A stretch of 64,000 nt of DNA from Citrobacter amalonaticus (lineage in GTDB: Bacteria > Pseudomonadota > Gammaproteobacteria > Enterobacterales > Enterobacteriaceae), in NCBI RefSeq assembly GCF_002918555.1, contig NZ_PQMB01000008.1, positions 427-64,426 of the forward strand. The letters are read 5' to 3'. Positions within the stretch are counted from its first letter, which is position 1. Each line of letters starts with the position of its first letter. The notes beneath the pieces are model-generated. The model was not told the DNA's origin. It worked only from the letters and a program-made list of their open reading frames with translations, and ran no database searches. Shown here one piece after another: positions 54,627 to 64,000 of this stretch. A program made the translations under genes and the position numbers.

Positions 54627-55049
54627 TCACGCCTTATACTTCACATCCTGCGTTTCTTTACCGAACTTATTTTCACTCTGGGTGCCGATAAATGCGCCCA
54701 AATCGATAAGCATCATGACCAGGATCAGCGTTGGCAGAAAGCGTCCTACAGCCCACTGCCACATTCCCGGCAGAATCGCCCAGTTTCCGGCTAACAGCAT
54801 CCACGCCACAATCATCAGCAACGCCCACAGCCCGGAGCGGCCCCGGTCATGCAGACGTTTTACCGTCACCGCGGCGGTCGGCCAGAGAAGACATACCAGG
54901 CAAAATGCCGCCGTCTGAATATCCAGCAACTGTTGGCTTGCCAGCGAGAACAGAACCAGCATACCGACAATCCACAAAACGATCCAAATCCAGAAATCAC
55001 GGCGTCCGATACGCCCTTTAAATGAGAATAACCACTGCTGTATGGTCAT
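54627..55049 (-). CDS. yiiR: DUF805 inner membrane protein YiiR
   Basis: Uncharacterised membrane protein, 140 residues. The DUF805 pattern is visible: an N-terminal FSFKGRIGRRDFW, a first hydrophobic pair (about 20-60), VKRLHDRGRSGLWALL, and a last membrane span (about 105-122). It starts after AAGGGAA and diverges from yiiQ. Function is unknown. Confidence 0.92.
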   Translation of the reverse strand: MTIQQWLFSFKGRIGRRDFWIWIVLWIVGMLVLFSLASQQLLDIQTAAFCLVCLLWPTAAVTVKRLHDRGRSGLWALLMIVAWMLLAGNWAILPGMWQWAVGRFLPTLILVMMLIDLGAFIGTQSENKFGKETQDVKYKA

Positions 55050-55149
55050 GTAAGTTCCCTTAATATTACCTTCACGAACAGTTTACCCTTTTGACAAGCC
55101 CGACAGTTATCGTTTTAATCGTGAGCAGTCATAACGAAAGGTGAGATTG

Positions 55150-55746
55150 ATGAAGTCAGGATGTATCCTTTTTTTACTCTTATTTTCTGCGATGACCGTG
55201 AGCACAACGGTTAAGGCGGAAAAGCCGTCTGCGGCATCAACAGCGCCTTATCTGCTGGCCGGAGCGCCAACGTTTGACTTCTCAATCAGCCAGTTCCGCG
55301 AAGATTTTAACGCCGAAAACCCTAATCTCCCGCTCAATGAGTTTCGCGCCATCGGCAGCAGTCGTGACAAAGCGAACCTGACCCGCGCCGCCAGTAAAAT
55401 TAATGAAAATCTGTATGCGTCAACGGCGCTGGAGCGCGGCACGTTGAAGATTAAAAGCATGCAAATTACCTGGCTGCCGATTCAGGGACCGGAGCAAAAA
55501 GCGGCAAAGGCCAGGGCGCTGGAGTATATGGCCGCCGTCATTCGTACCGTCGCGCCGTTATTGACGAAAGAGCAGAGCCAGAAAAAACTGCAAAAACTGC
55601 TTATTACGGGCAAAGGTAAGCATTATTACGCCGAAACGGAAGGCGCAATTCGCTATGTTGTTGCAGATAACGGCGAAAAAGGGCTGACCTTCGCTGTTGA
55701 ACCGATTAAGCTGACACTATCCGAAAACCTGAAAGGGCTGAATTAA
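55150..55746 (+). CDS. yiiQ: DUF1454 periplasmic protein YiiQ
   Basis: Uncharacterised exported protein, 198 residues from the ATG at 55150 (MKSGCILFLLLFSAMTV), which gives a clean signal peptide ending near VKA; an in-frame GTG three codons earlier is less likely given the AAGGTGAG spacing. The body is soluble, with conserved PYLLAGAPTFD and LTRAASKINENLYAS. Close to E. coli YiiQ in length and sequence. Function is unknown. Confidence 0.92.
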   Translation: MKSGCILFLLLFSAMTVSTTVKAEKPSAASTAPYLLAGAPTFDFSISQFREDFNAENPNLPLNEFRAIGSSRDKANLTRAASKINENLYASTALERGTLKIKSMQITWLPIQGPEQKAAKARALEYMAAVIRTVAPLLTKEQSQKKLQKLLITGKGKHYYAETEGAIRYVVADNGEKGLTFAVEPIKLTLSENLKGLN

Positions 55747-55781
55747 GTGATAAAAGCACAACCTTTCCGGGGATGAATCGC

Positions 55782-55889
55782 TATACCCGCCATCATTCGG
55801 GTTACAGGAAGGCGGCAACGCAGAGGCCCCGCCGGGGCGAGCCGGGTAACAAAGCCAACGCACCTGTAACTTGAAGTATGACGGGTATA
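55782..55889. repeat. ERIC-type element between yiiQ and tpiA
   Basis: Outer ends TATACCCGCCATCATTCGGG and ACTTGAAGTATGACGGGTATA are complete and inverted. The centre differs from the standard ERIC, with GCCCCGCCGGGGCGAGCC as its own hairpin. It is 73 bp before tpiA. Confidence 0.85.
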
Positions 55890-55962
55890 TACTGATTGAC
55901 AGACCATGCTGCCCTGAAGGGTGGCCATCTTCCTAATTCGCTAACAAGCGTGGAGAATTAAA

Positions 55963-56730
55963 ATGCGACATCCTTTAGTGATGGGTAACTGGAAACTAAA
56001 CGGCAGCCGCCACATGGTGAACGAGCTGGTTGCTAACCTGCGTAAAGAACTGGCTGGCGTTGCTGGCTGCGCAGTAGCTATCGCTCCGCCAGAAATGTAT
56101 ATCGACCTGGCGAAACACGCTGCGGCCGGTAGCCACATTATCCTGGGCGCGCAGAATGTTGACCTGAACCTGTCTGGCGCATTCACGGGTGAAACTTCTG
56201 CTGAAATGCTGAAAGACATTGGCGCACAGTACATCATTATCGGTCACTCTGAGCGTCGTACCTATCACAAAGAGTCCGATGAGCTGATCGCTAAAAAATT
56301 CGCGGTGCTGAAAGAGCAGGGTCTGACTCCGGTTCTGTGCATCGGTGAAACCGAAGCGGAAAACGAAGCGGGTAAAACCGAAGAAGTTTGCGCTCGCCAG
56401 ATCGACGCGGTTCTGAAAACTCAGGGCGCGGCGGCATTCGAAGGCGTCGTTATCGCTTACGAACCTGTATGGGCGATCGGTACGGGTAAATCCGCGACTC
56501 CGGCGCAGGCGCAGGCGGTTCACAAATTCATCCGCGATCACATTGCCAAAGCGGACGCAAAAATCGCTGAGCAGGTTATCATCCAGTACGGCGGTTCTGT
56601 GAACGCATCCAACGCCGCTGAACTGTTTGCTCAGCCGGATATCGACGGTGCACTGGTAGGCGGTGCTTCTCTGAAAGCCGACGCCTTCGCAGTCATCGTG
56701 AAAGCAGCAGAAGCCGCTAAACAGGCTTAA
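55963..56730 (+). CDS. tpiA: triosephosphate isomerase
   Basis: Glycolytic interconversion of DHAP and glyceraldehyde-3-phosphate. It has 255 residues, as in E. coli. Catalytic residues are seen in NWKLNG (Lys), [11 protein letters not shown] (His near 95) and [16 protein letters not shown] (Glu near 167, with loop 6). It lies near glpFKX and pfkA, and thus within a cluster of triose metabolism genes. A hairpin follows. Confidence 0.99.
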   Translation: MRHPLVMGNWKLNGSRHMVNELVANLRKELAGVAGCAVAIAPPEMYIDLAKHAAAGSHIILGAQNVDLNLSGAFTGETSAEMLKDIGAQYIIIGHSERRTYHKESDELIAKKFAVLKEQGLTPVLCIGETEAENEAGKTEEVCARQIDAVLKTQGAAAFEGVVIAYEPVWAIGTGKSATPAQAQAVHKFIRDHIAKADAKIAEQVIIQYGGSVNASNAAELFAQPDIDGALVGGASLKADAFAVIVKAAEAAKQA

Positions 56731-56738
56731 GCTGTCGC

Positions 56739-56762
56739 GACGGGAGGAATACTCCTCCCGTC
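56739..56762. terminator. hairpin between tpiA and the first permease gene
   Basis: GACGGGAGGA-atac-TCCTCCCGTC, a perfect 10-bp stem between converging genes but with no T-run on either side. Confidence 0.6.
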
Positions 56763-56771
56763 ACACTGGAT

Positions 56772-58244
56772 TTACCAGTATCCCAGCCAGTGCCACCAGA
56801 AGGCGCCGGTCACGCCCCAGATGACCAGGTTGACCACACTCATTACCAGCCCCGTTTTCCACCATTCCGCCAGCGAGACATAGCCCGATCCAAAAATGAT
56901 AGGCGCCGTGCCCGTACCATAGTGCGTGAGCGACATCATCAACGAAGAAGAGAAACCGAGCATCAGTCCAAGCAGTGCCGGCGGTGCGCCCAGGGCTAAT
57001 CCCGCAGCGAAGAATGCAGCAAACATCGCCGTAATATGCGCGGTAGTGCTGGCAAAAAAGTAATGTGAGTAAACGTAAAGCAGGATCAGCAACAGCGTCG
57101 CGATACTCCAGTGAACGCCAAGATGATCAATTGCGCTTCCGACGCTGGTCGCCAGCCAGCCCACCAGCCCCAGCTTGCTGAGAAAATCGGCCATCATCAC
57201 CAGCGCGGCAAACCAGACGATGGTGTCCCATGCCCCACGGCACTTAAGAATATCGTCCCAGCTTAATACGCCGGTCAGCAACAGGATCGATAAACCAATT
57301 AGCGCGGCGCTGGTGGGATTAACGGTCCAGCCGCTGCCCATGAGCATCGCAGGAACACCCGCCCACAGGCACAGCAGCAAAATGAAAACGGCCAGGGTGA
57401 TTTTTTCTGCCAGCGAGAGCGGGCCAAGCGCATCCAGCTTTTGCCGGGCGAACTGCGGCGCATTCGGCGTGCGCGTAATAGCAGGTGGGTAGAGCCACCA
57501 GATAACGATGGGCATCGCGACCAGGGACACTACGGCAGGAAGCAGCGCGGCAATAGCCCACATGCCCCAGGTCATATTCAGCACCCCATCCGTCCCCTTC
57601 GTCAAAAAGCTGACAATTAACGGGTTAGGCGCGGTTGCGGTAATAAACATCGCCGAACTGATCGGGTTAATGTTGTAGTTCACCAGCGCGAGATAACGCC
57701 CGGTGGACCCATTCTCGCTATTTCCCGGCTGCGAGCCGAGGCTTTCCGCAATCGCCCGCATCACCGGATGGATAATGCCGCCGCCGCGCGCGGTGTTGCT
57801 TGGCGTCACCGGCGCAATCAGCGTTTCAGCGAGGGTTAATGCCCAGGCGATACCCAGCGTTCTTTTACCGAACAGCGCGATAAATCCATAGCCAATACGC
57901 GCGCCCAGTCCTGTTTTCAACAGACTTTGCGACAGCATGATGGATAAGCCAATCAGCCAGATCAGCGGATTAGAAAAACCGCTCAGCGCATCGTTCAGCG
58001 CCGCCGAGGGCTTTCCTGGGTGGGTAACGCAGGTCATGGCTACCAGCATAATCGCCACAATTGCGATAGCGCCAATGGGCATGGCTTTACCGATAATCGC
58101 CGCGATCGTGCCGATAAACAGCGCCAGCAGATGCCACGCCTCCGGGGTAACGGAGGGGGGACACGGGATAACAAACCAGATAGTCAGCGTAATCACGAGC
58201 GAGATGATGGCTGGCCAACATCGGATGGGGGTCAATCTGTCCAT
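56772..58244 (-). CDS. SLC13/DASS-family anion permease (CitT-like)
   Basis: Predicted di- or tricarboxylate transporter, 490 residues with about 12 membrane helices. CitT/TtdT-family motifs are visible: LAETLIAPVTPSNTARGGGI (SNTxARGG) and MSLTHYGTGTAPIIFGSGY near the C-terminus. Family members exchange citrate, tartrate or succinate, and I cannot tell which substrate applies. It begins after AAGGACTGATTC. It lies 112 bp after a second permease of the same superfamily on the same strand. No citrate lyase or tartrate dehydratase genes are near. Confidence 0.88.
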   Translation of the reverse strand: MDRLTPIRCWPAIISLVITLTIWFVIPCPPSVTPEAWHLLALFIGTIAAIIGKAMPIGAIAIVAIMLVAMTCVTHPGKPSAALNDALSGFSNPLIWLIGLSIMLSQSLLKTGLGARIGYGFIALFGKRTLGIAWALTLAETLIAPVTPSNTARGGGIIHPVMRAIAESLGSQPGNSENGSTGRYLALVNYNINPISSAMFITATAPNPLIVSFLTKGTDGVLNMTWGMWAIAALLPAVVSLVAMPIVIWWLYPPAITRTPNAPQFARQKLDALGPLSLAEKITLAVFILLLCLWAGVPAMLMGSGWTVNPTSAALIGLSILLLTGVLSWDDILKCRGAWDTIVWFAALVMMADFLSKLGLVGWLATSVGSAIDHLGVHWSIATLLLILLYVYSHYFFASTTAHITAMFAAFFAAGLALGAPPALLGLMLGFSSSLMMSLTHYGTGTAPIIFGSGYVSLAEWWKTGLVMSVVNLVIWGVTGAFWWHWLGYW

Positions 58245-58356
58245 GAATCAGTCCTTGAATTTCCAGTGCGCAAATCAGCGTCCGGTATTAACCTCCATCG
58301 GCATATATAAAACAACTCACCATCTCACAAAACAAAAAATTAACACCGTAGTGAAA

Positions 58357-59661
58357 CTATAATTTTCCCAACAAATTAAACCAGGCGTAATCCAGCGGCA
58401 GCAGCACCAGCCAGGTTGCCAGCGCCAGCACAATGCACAGCAGCATTCCCGCTCTGGCTGGCACCTTGCCTAACGCCATCGCCACCACAATCGGCGAAGC
58501 CTGATAAGGCAACAGTGGCGTGGAATACCCCATAACCTGAATCATAATCACCGACAGCAGCGGAAAACCTGTGGCATCAGAAAAACTCTGCGCCAGCGTG
58601 GTATACAGCGCCGGAACGCCATTGGCCGTCATGATGAAGTTTAGTGCGGTAGTAATACCGTTCAGCGCCAAAAAGCTGGTAAAGGGCCGTTGCGGATCTA
58701 ACGGCATTACGGTTAACAGCGCCTCTCCCACCGCATTACCAATACCGGTTTGCGTCACGGTAATTGCCAGCCCCAGAATCCCCGCCACGTAGATACAGGT
58801 GCGAATATTCACCCCGGTGGAGAACTCTTCTCCGCTGATGAACCCCACGCGCGGCAACAGCGTGATGACCGCCGCAGCCAGCCCTGTCCACGCAGGACCA
58901 ACGCCGTGCCAGCTTTCGCTCACCCACATGACCAGCACCACCGCCAGCATCCAGGCCAGTCGTATTTCCGCACGACTCATCGGTTCAGGGGGCGTCAGTT
59001 CGCGCGGCGCGTGCGGCTTGCCCGGAAACAGCCAGCAGATAAGAACAATGAGTAACCCTCCTTTCAACCACCCCAGCACCGGCGTGTGCAACAGCAGATA
59101 GGGAAGATAATTCAGGTGGATGCCATAGGATCCCTCCGCCGCACCGCTCATGACCAGGTTGGGCACGTTGGCGGGAAGAATAGTGGCAGAAAGCTGGAAG
59201 GTCCCGAATCCAACGGCCAGCGCCAGGCCATACCAGGCACGGGTACCGTCGTTAATTCCGGCGCGTTTTGCCATCGCCGCGACAATTGGCATCAGCAGAG
59301 CAATACGCCCCATATTAGACGGCATTACAAAGGCCAGCGCATAGCTGAGCAGCACCACGCTTGCCACCATTAACGGCCAGGAGTCGGTTAACCTTGAGGA
59401 CAACGCTCGCGCCGCCCTGTCCGCCAGCCCCGTTTTGCGAATGGCCACCCCCAGCACAAACCCGCTGAAAACCAGCCAGAATGCCGAAGACGCAAAGCCG
59501 CCAAAGATAACGTCCGGCGGCGCGATTTTCGCCACCATCGCGACGGAAAAGAACAGCAGCGCGGTTATGAATTCCGGTAACAGCGAGGTCGCCCAGAGGA
59601 GAATGGTGATGCCAACCACCAGCGAAGGGATAAACAGAGGGTGCGAAAGCCAAAGCGACAT
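58357..59661 (-). CDS. SLC13/ion-transporter-superfamily anion permease, second copy type
   Basis: Membrane protein of 434 residues with about 11-12 helices. It is shorter and quite different from its neighbour but shows the same superfamily layout: AFWLVFSGFVLGVAIRKTGLA in the first half, MPSNMGRIALLMPI, LILP-type ATILPANVPNL, and TTALNFIMTANGVPALYTTL plus YSTPLLPYQASPIV in the second. The substrate is unknown. It precedes the CitT-like gene, probably in one operon. Neither gene is at this place in E. coli as I remember it. Confidence 0.82.
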   Translation of the reverse strand: MSLWLSHPLFIPSLVVGITILLWATSLLPEFITALLFFSVAMVAKIAPPDVIFGGFASSAFWLVFSGFVLGVAIRKTGLADRAARALSSRLTDSWPLMVASVVLLSYALAFVMPSNMGRIALLMPIVAAMAKRAGINDGTRAWYGLALAVGFGTFQLSATILPANVPNLVMSGAAEGSYGIHLNYLPYLLLHTPVLGWLKGGLLIVLICWLFPGKPHAPRELTPPEPMSRAEIRLAWMLAVVLVMWVSESWHGVGPAWTGLAAAVITLLPRVGFISGEEFSTGVNIRTCIYVAGILGLAITVTQTGIGNAVGEALLTVMPLDPQRPFTSFLALNGITTALNFIMTANGVPALYTTLAQSFSDATGFPLLSVIMIQVMGYSTPLLPYQASPIVVAMALGKVPARAGMLLCIVLALATWLVLLPLDYAWFNLLGKL

Positions 59662-59952
59662 GCCTGTCTCCTGTTGTTTTTTTCAACAAGAATACGGGGA
59701 CAGACATGCGGAGTAAATGCCGGATTAGCCAGGACTACTGATGGTGTTTATTCACAAGGACAATCAATCACACCCAATCATCCCGGCTGGCTTGCAAATG
59801 CATTTTGTTGCGTCGATTTATCTTAATTGACGCCAGAGCACCAGAGTCATGCCAAAGGTATTCCGCACCGCATACCGATATGCTGCCACCGCGATTACAC
59901 CAATAAAATTGCTGATTTAACTGGCGACTCCCTCGCCGGGAAAACACCCTTT
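59662..59952. other. gene-free region between cdh and the permease pair
   Basis: About 290 bp. It should carry the promoter of the two permease genes. I see a short unsupported frame of 32 codons on the minus strand (59818-59916) and no clear site. Confidence 0.4.
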
Positions 59953-60711
59953 CTATTCCTCATTTGCCAGCAGCTTACAGTCGTGATCCTGAATCTCCTC
60001 TGCCGAGGCGCGATTAAGCGTCAGCAGATTACGCTGTGTCGCCAGCAGAACGAAAGAATCATCGCTCTGACGCGCCATCGCCAGCGCATAGCGCCCCATA
60101 TGGTCACGCGCATCCGGAACTTCTTCCGCCAGCATCATAAAGGGGCTGCGCTGCACAAGTTCACTTTCCGTAACACGGCGCGCCAGATACTCATGTCCAC
60201 GCAAACCGCCCGGCAGCGGTAGCCAACGGGTGCCGATTTTTGCGAGGTTATCGTCAAGCTGCGCTCTCACATCCGGCCGCAGGCAGGAAATATGGATGTG
60301 GAAGTGGTTTTGCGTCCGTCCGGTACGTGAGTTAATCGTCAGTGAGACGGTGCGGTCCGGGATATCCTGACCGTATTTCTGGCTCATAAAACTGCGTGCC
60401 TGCCAGGCCAGCCAGAAAAAGTTCGGCGTATACGGCTCTGTCAGTAACGAGCTTTCGGTTCCGTTAATACGGTACGTGGGCATCAGCAGATATTGCAGAG
60501 GACCGTGACGGTCCTTAAACACTACGTATCCGGCGTCGGGTTTAACTTCAATGCACGGCGCAGGACTTTGCCGTTGCAGTTGATTGGGTAAGCATTGCTC
60601 AAGGACAATCTTACGCAATGCATCCGGATTACCGGCAAACTTCCAGTAACCGATGCCCCCTGCGACGGTAATAACGATAATTGCCAGTAAAAAATAGCCT
60701 GCCTTTCTCAT
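59953..60711 (-). CDS. cdh: CDP-diacylglycerol pyrophosphatase
   Basis: Membrane-anchored hydrolase of CDP-diacylglycerol to phosphatidate and CMP. It has 252 residues from the ATG at 60711 ([16 protein letters not shown]), close to the 251 of E. coli; a long upstream frame runs into the sbp terminator and is not real. It has one N-terminal membrane anchor, then the HIT-type motif [15 protein letters not shown] with the catalytic His. The C-terminal half is almost the same as E. coli. Confidence 0.95.
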   Translation of the reverse strand: MRKAGYFLLAIIVITVAGGIGYWKFAGNPDALRKIVLEQCLPNQLQRQSPAPCIEVKPDAGYVVFKDRHGPLQYLLMPTYRINGTESSLLTEPYTPNFFWLAWQARSFMSQKYGQDIPDRTVSLTINSRTGRTQNHFHIHISCLRPDVRAQLDDNLAKIGTRWLPLPGGLRGHEYLARRVTESELVQRSPFMMLAEEVPDARDHMGRYALAMARQSDDSFVLLATQRNLLTLNRASAEEIQDHDCKLLANEE

Positions 60712-60764
60712 TACGCGTTCCCTGAATCTCAACGACCCGCAAGAGTAGCGCAAATCTATGACAA

Positions 60765-60800
60765 ATAAAAAACCCGGTCGCGTTATGCCACCGGGCTTTG
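60765..60800 (-). terminator. terminator after sbp
   Basis: On the minus strand AGCCCGGT...ACCGGGTT is followed by TTTTTATTT, about 15 bp after the sbp stop. Confidence 0.88.
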
Positions 60801-60814
60801 TTATTTTATTGACC

Positions 60815-61804
60815 TTAGCGTTTGCTGATCTGGTCGAACGTACCGCCGTTAGAGAAGTGCTCCTTCTGGGCTTTGCTCCAGCCGCCAAACTCCTCATCGA
60901 TGGTGAACAACTTCAGCTTCGGAAACGCATTTTCGTATTTCTTCGCCACTTCCGCATCGCGCGGACGGTAGTAGTTTTTCGCCGCGATCTCCTGACCTTC
61001 CGGGGAATAGAGATACTTCAGATACGCTTGCGCCACCTCTTGCGTCCCTTTCTTCTCAACCACTTTATCCACTACGGAAACGGTCGGCTCCGCGAGAATA
61101 GATTCGCCAGGGGTGACAATCTCGAACTTATCTTTGCCCAGTTCATTTGTCGCCAGCAGCGCTTCGTTTTCCCAGGCGATCAGCACATCGCCAATACTGC
61201 GCTCAACAAAGGTGTTGGTTGAACCACGCGCGCCGGAGTCCAGCACTTCCACGTTCTTATACAGTGCCTTAACAAAATCCTGCGCTTTTGCCTGGTCGTT
61301 GTTGTTATGGTGCAGAGCGTAGCCCCATGCCGCCAGATAGTTCCAGCGGGCGCCGCCGGAGCTCTTCGGGTTCGGCGTAATCACCGACACGCCGGGTTTA
61401 ATCAGATCGTTCCAGTCATGAATTTGCTTTGGATTGCCCTTGCGCACCAGGAAGACGATGGTGGAGGTGTACGGCGCGGAATTATCCGGCAAACGCTTGA
61501 TCCAGTCTTTGTTGATGCGTCCACGTTCGGCAATAGCGTCAACGTCATAAGCCAGCGCCAGCGTCACAACATCGGCCTCAATACCGTTGATCACCGAGGT
61601 CGCCTGCTTACCAGAACCACCGTGCGACTGGCGAATGACCACATTATCACCGGTTTGCTGTTTCCAGTGCGCGCTGAACGCTTTGTTGTACTGCTCGTAC
61701 AGCTCGCGCGTTGGATCGTACGACACGTTAAGTAACTGAATATCCTTTGCCAGAACGCTGGTCGATACCAGCAATAATGTTAACCCCACGCCCCATTTGT
61801 TCAT
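60815..61804 (-). CDS. sbp: periplasmic sulfate-binding protein
   Basis: Binding protein for the CysUWA sulfate/thiosulfate ABC transporter. It has 329 residues, as in E. coli. The signal peptide is [19 protein letters not shown]. Sulfate-site motifs include [13 protein letters not shown] and [17 protein letters not shown]. The transporter genes are elsewhere, as in E. coli. CysB control is expected in the family; I did not resolve a site. Confidence 0.97.
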   Translation of the reverse strand: MNKWGVGLTLLLVSTSVLAKDIQLLNVSYDPTRELYEQYNKAFSAHWKQQTGDNVVIRQSHGGSGKQATSVINGIEADVVTLALAYDVDAIAERGRINKDWIKRLPDNSAPYTSTIVFLVRKGNPKQIHDWNDLIKPGVSVITPNPKSSGGARWNYLAAWGYALHHNNNDQAKAQDFVKALYKNVEVLDSGARGSTNTFVERSIGDVLIAWENEALLATNELGKDKFEIVTPGESILAEPTVSVVDKVVEKKGTQEVAQAYLKYLYSPEGQEIAAKNYYRPRDAEVAKKYENAFPKLKLFTIDEEFGGWSKAQKEHFSNGGTFDQISKR

Positions 61805-61932
61805 CGCCCAGCTCTCTTATGTAGTGTTGAGATGAATAAAGCGTGCCAGAAAGGGATCCAAACATTAAAGAATAAAAAAAGATTGGATATAACTTGAGGG
61901 AATATATATTGCTACGGGGACGCCTGCGATTT

Positions 61933-62018
61933 TTGGCCGGATGGCGGCTCACACCTTATCCGGCCTGCTGGTCTCGACGAACTGCAGGCCTGATAAGCGT
62001 AGCGCCATCTGGTATAGG
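61933..62018. repeat. BIME: two REP units between sbp and pfkA
   Basis: GGCCGGATGGCGGCTC...CTTATCCGGCCTGC and GCAGGCCTGATAAGCG...GCGCCATCTGG, the second unit degenerate. Confidence 0.88.
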
Positions 62019-62027
62019 GAAAAACGA

Positions 62028-62990
62028 TTAGTACAGTTTTTTCGCGCAGTCCAGCCAGTCACCTTTGAAAGGACGCTTCATATTTTCGATAGCATCAATG
62101 ATGTCGTGGTGAACCAGTTGCTCGTTCTGGATGCCCACGCAGCGGCCACCGTAGCCTTCCAGCAGCAGATCGATCGCATAAGAGCCCATACGGGAAGCCA
62201 GAATACGGTCGTAAGGTACCGGAGAACCCCCGCGTTGAATGTGGCCCAGAACGGTGGCACGCGTTTCACGCCCCGTCTCTTTCTCAATGTAGTGCGCCAG
62301 TTCGTCCACGTCACACATATGCTCGGTAATCGCCACGATGGCGTGTTTTTTACCTTTTGCGATACCCGCCTTGATTTCAGCCACCAGGTCATCACGGCTG
62401 AATTCGACTTCCGGCACGACGACGAACTCACAACCACCGGCAATAGCCGCCGCCAGGGTCAGATCGCCGCAGTAGCGCCCCATCACTTCAACGATGGAGA
62501 TACGCTGGTGAGAAGAAGAGGTATCACGCAGGCGGTCAATCGCTTCCACTACAGTACCTAACGCGGTGAAATAACCGATAGTGTAGTCGGTTCCTTTGAT
62601 GTCGTTGTCAATGGTGCCCGGCAGACCGATGCACGGGAAGCCCGTTTCAGTCAGGCGTTTTGCCCCCATATATGAACCGTCACCACCGATAACGACCAGT
62701 GCGTCGATACCGCGTTTCTTCAGGTTTTCGATAGCCACGGCACGGACATTCTCATCACGGAATTCCGGGAAGCGAGCGGAGCCGAGGAAGGTACCGCCAC
62801 GGTTGATCATATCGGACACGCTGTAACGGTCGAGCTGCACCATGCGATCTTCATACAGACCCAGGTAGCCATCATAAACACCCATTACTTCCAGTCCTTC
62901 CGTCAGCGCTGCACGTACAACACCACGGATTGCTGCGTTCATGCCCGGCGCATCACCGCCGCTTGTCAACACACCGATTTTCTTAATCAT
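62028..62990 (-). CDS. pfkA: ATP-dependent 6-phosphofructokinase I
   Basis: Main glycolytic phosphofructokinase, 320 residues as in E. coli; activated by ADP and inhibited by PEP in the family. The visible motifs are the ATP site [27 protein letters not shown], and the catalytic [17 protein letters not shown] with Asp127. It has a Cra operator upstream and lies next to fieF. Confidence 0.99.
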   Translation of the reverse strand: MIKKIGVLTSGGDAPGMNAAIRGVVRAALTEGLEVMGVYDGYLGLYEDRMVQLDRYSVSDMINRGGTFLGSARFPEFRDENVRAVAIENLKKRGIDALVVIGGDGSYMGAKRLTETGFPCIGLPGTIDNDIKGTDYTIGYFTALGTVVEAIDRLRDTSSSHQRISIVEVMGRYCGDLTLAAAIAGGCEFVVVPEVEFSRDDLVAEIKAGIAKGKKHAIVAITEHMCDVDELAHYIEKETGRETRATVLGHIQRGGSPVPYDRILASRMGSYAIDLLLEGYGGRCVGIQNEQLVHHDIIDAIENMKRPFKGDWLDCAKKLY

Positions 62991-63096
62991 GACTACCTCT
63001 GAACTTTGGAATGCAAAATGAAATCTGTAGCCGGAACACTTTCCTGCACATCGAAACGCTCCAGTGAATATGCAGATAGTATAACAACCACTTCCT

Positions 63097-63111
63097 GCTG
63101 AATTGATTCAG
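63097..63111. promoter_or_regulatory. Cra (FruR) operator upstream of pfkA
   Basis: GCTGAATTGATTCAG, close to the Cra consensus GCTGAAnCGnTTCA, 107 bp upstream of the pfkA start. Cra represses pfkA in E. coli from a near-identical site. Confidence 0.8.
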
Positions 63112-63173
63112 GTCAGGCCAAATGGCGGTAATTTATACACAAAATGCGGGTCAGGCTCTCTTTTTTCACTGAC

Positions 63174-64000
63174 TTACGAAAGCTCAAACCGTTTACCTTC
63201 CCTGGGAACGACGGAACAGGGATCCTGATGAATAATCACATCCGATCCTGGAAAACGCCGCAAAATAGCCTGCTCTACTTGTTCAGCCACCACGTGCGCC
63301 TGAACGAGAGGCAGATTGTCTTCCATTTCCAAATGAATCTGAATAAAGCGGGTCGGCCCTGACTGCCGCGTGCGAAGATCGTGCGCGCCATTGACCCCAG
63401 GCCACGACGTCACTATATCAATAATTTCCTGACGTTCCCCATCAGGCAATGCGCGATCCAGCAATGATTGCACCGCGTCATACCCCATGCGCAACGCGCT
63501 ATATAAAATATAGATGCCGATTCCCAATGCAAATAGCGCATCAGCCCGATGCCAGCCATACCAGGCCAGACCGAGCGCCACCAGAATCGCACCGTTCATC
63601 ATAACATCAGACTGATAATGAAGCATATCTGCCCGCACGGCCTGGCTTTGCGTCTTACGCACGACCCAGCGCTGAAACGTGACAAGAATAATAGTGCATA
63701 TCAGAGCGATAACGGTAACCATAACCCCCACACCGGGATCTTTCATCGGCGTGGGGCTAATCAGATGCTGAATTCCGGTCAAAAACAGAAACAGCGCCGA
63801 ACCGGAAATAAACATACTTTGCGCCAGCGCCGCCAGCGATTCAGCTTTTCCGTGACCAAAGGTATGTTCATCATCCGCCGGTTGCAGCGAATAGCGCACC
63901 ACTAACAAATTGGTGAGTGACGCAGCAATATCCACCAGAGAGTCAACCAGCGCAGCCAGAATACTCACCGATCCGGTATACCACCACGCAAAAATTTTGA
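63174..64000 (-). CDS. fieF: cation-efflux pump FieF, 5' end cut by the window
   Basis: Cation diffusion facilitator exporting Fe(II) and Zn(II) in exchange for protons. About 275 C-terminal residues of a 300-residue family protein are present; the frame stays open to the right edge ([20 protein letters not shown]), so only the first about 25 residues are missing. The metal-site residues are present: two Asp in DSLVDIAAS and the His/Asp pair in [10 protein letters not shown]. The C-terminal cytoplasmic domain carries more His ligands ([15 protein letters not shown]). cpxP is expected beyond the edge. Confidence 0.97.
   Translation of the reverse strand, partial: KIFAWWYTGSVSILAALVDSLVDIAASLTNLLVVRYSLQPADDEHTFGHGKAESLAALAQSMFISGSALFLFLTGIQHLISPTPMKDPGVGVMVTVIALICTIILVTFQRWVVRKTQSQAVRADMLHYQSDVMMNGAILVALGLAWYGWHRADALFALGIGIYILYSALRMGYDAVQSLLDRALPDGERQEIIDIVTSWPGVNGAHDLRTRQSGPTRFIQIHLEMEDNLPLVQAHVVAEQVEQAILRRFPGSDVIIHQDPCSVVPREGKRFELS

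Noticed and set aside
59818-59916. Short minus-strand frame reading a hydrophobic 32-residue peptide upstream of the permease genes
   Set aside because: No ATG near its start, no clear ribosome binding site and no family I recognise. It could be a remnant C-terminus but cannot be supported.
63097-64000. Idea that the window ends in a pseudogene of fieF
   Set aside because: The frame is open to the last base and the missing about 25 residues fit truncation by the window edge.

Overview
This is conserved chromosome of an enterobacterium close to Escherichia, Salmonella and Citrobacter. Almost every protein can be aligned in memory with its E. coli K-12 counterpart at the same length, and the order follows the K-12 murI to fieF region. 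Citrobacter is my best guess for the genus; this is inference from gene content, not a search. I saw no phage, insertion sequence, CRISPR array or tRNA. At the left edge an rRNA P1 promoter points out of the window, so an rRNA operon should lie just to the left.

Layout from left to right. Positions 1-7900 hold rrn P1, murI, btuB with a cobalamin riboswitch, trmA, yijD, fabR, sthA and oxyR. The sRNA oxyS follows, then an accessory secreted GH18 chitinase in an AT-rich setting. Next come arginine synthesis (argCBH diverging from argE), ppc, the phosphoethanolamine transferase eptC, and the AraC-type regulator yijO. Positions 21450-31370 carry the frw/pflDC/ptsA/fsaB/gldA locus: a fructose-type PTS, a glycyl-radical enzyme with its activase, an F6P aldolase and glycerol dehydrogenase. 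Then katG, metF, an accessory LysR/carboxymuconolactone-decarboxylase pair, metL, metB, metJ, a yiiX remnant, rpmE, priA, cytR, ftsN, hslVU, menA, rraA, zapB, glpFKX, fpr, yiiR, yiiQ, tpiA, two accessory SLC13-type anion permeases, cdh, sbp, pfkA and a 5'-truncated fieF.

Differences from my memory of K-12: chitinase inserted between oxyS and argH; LysR/CMD inserted between metF and metL; two permeases inserted between tpiA and cdh; yijE/yijF missing between gldA and katG; yiiS/uspD missing between fpr and yiiR; yiiX reduced to a remnant between metJ and rpmE; and a divergent BtuB body.

Intergenic DNA is rich in repeats: at least eight REP/BIME sites, six ERIC-type elements, and two related elements with terminal inverted repeats that face each other across frwB. 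Regulatory sites readable by eye include MetJ boxes (metF, metB/metJ), ARG boxes (argC/argE), OxyR sites, a Cra site (pfkA), GlpR/CRP sites (glpF) and a LysR-type palindrome. I see no clearly new multi-gene system. The best leads are the frwB-flanking elements, the eliminase-type active site of PflD, the altered OxyS terminator loop, and the LysR/CMD pair.
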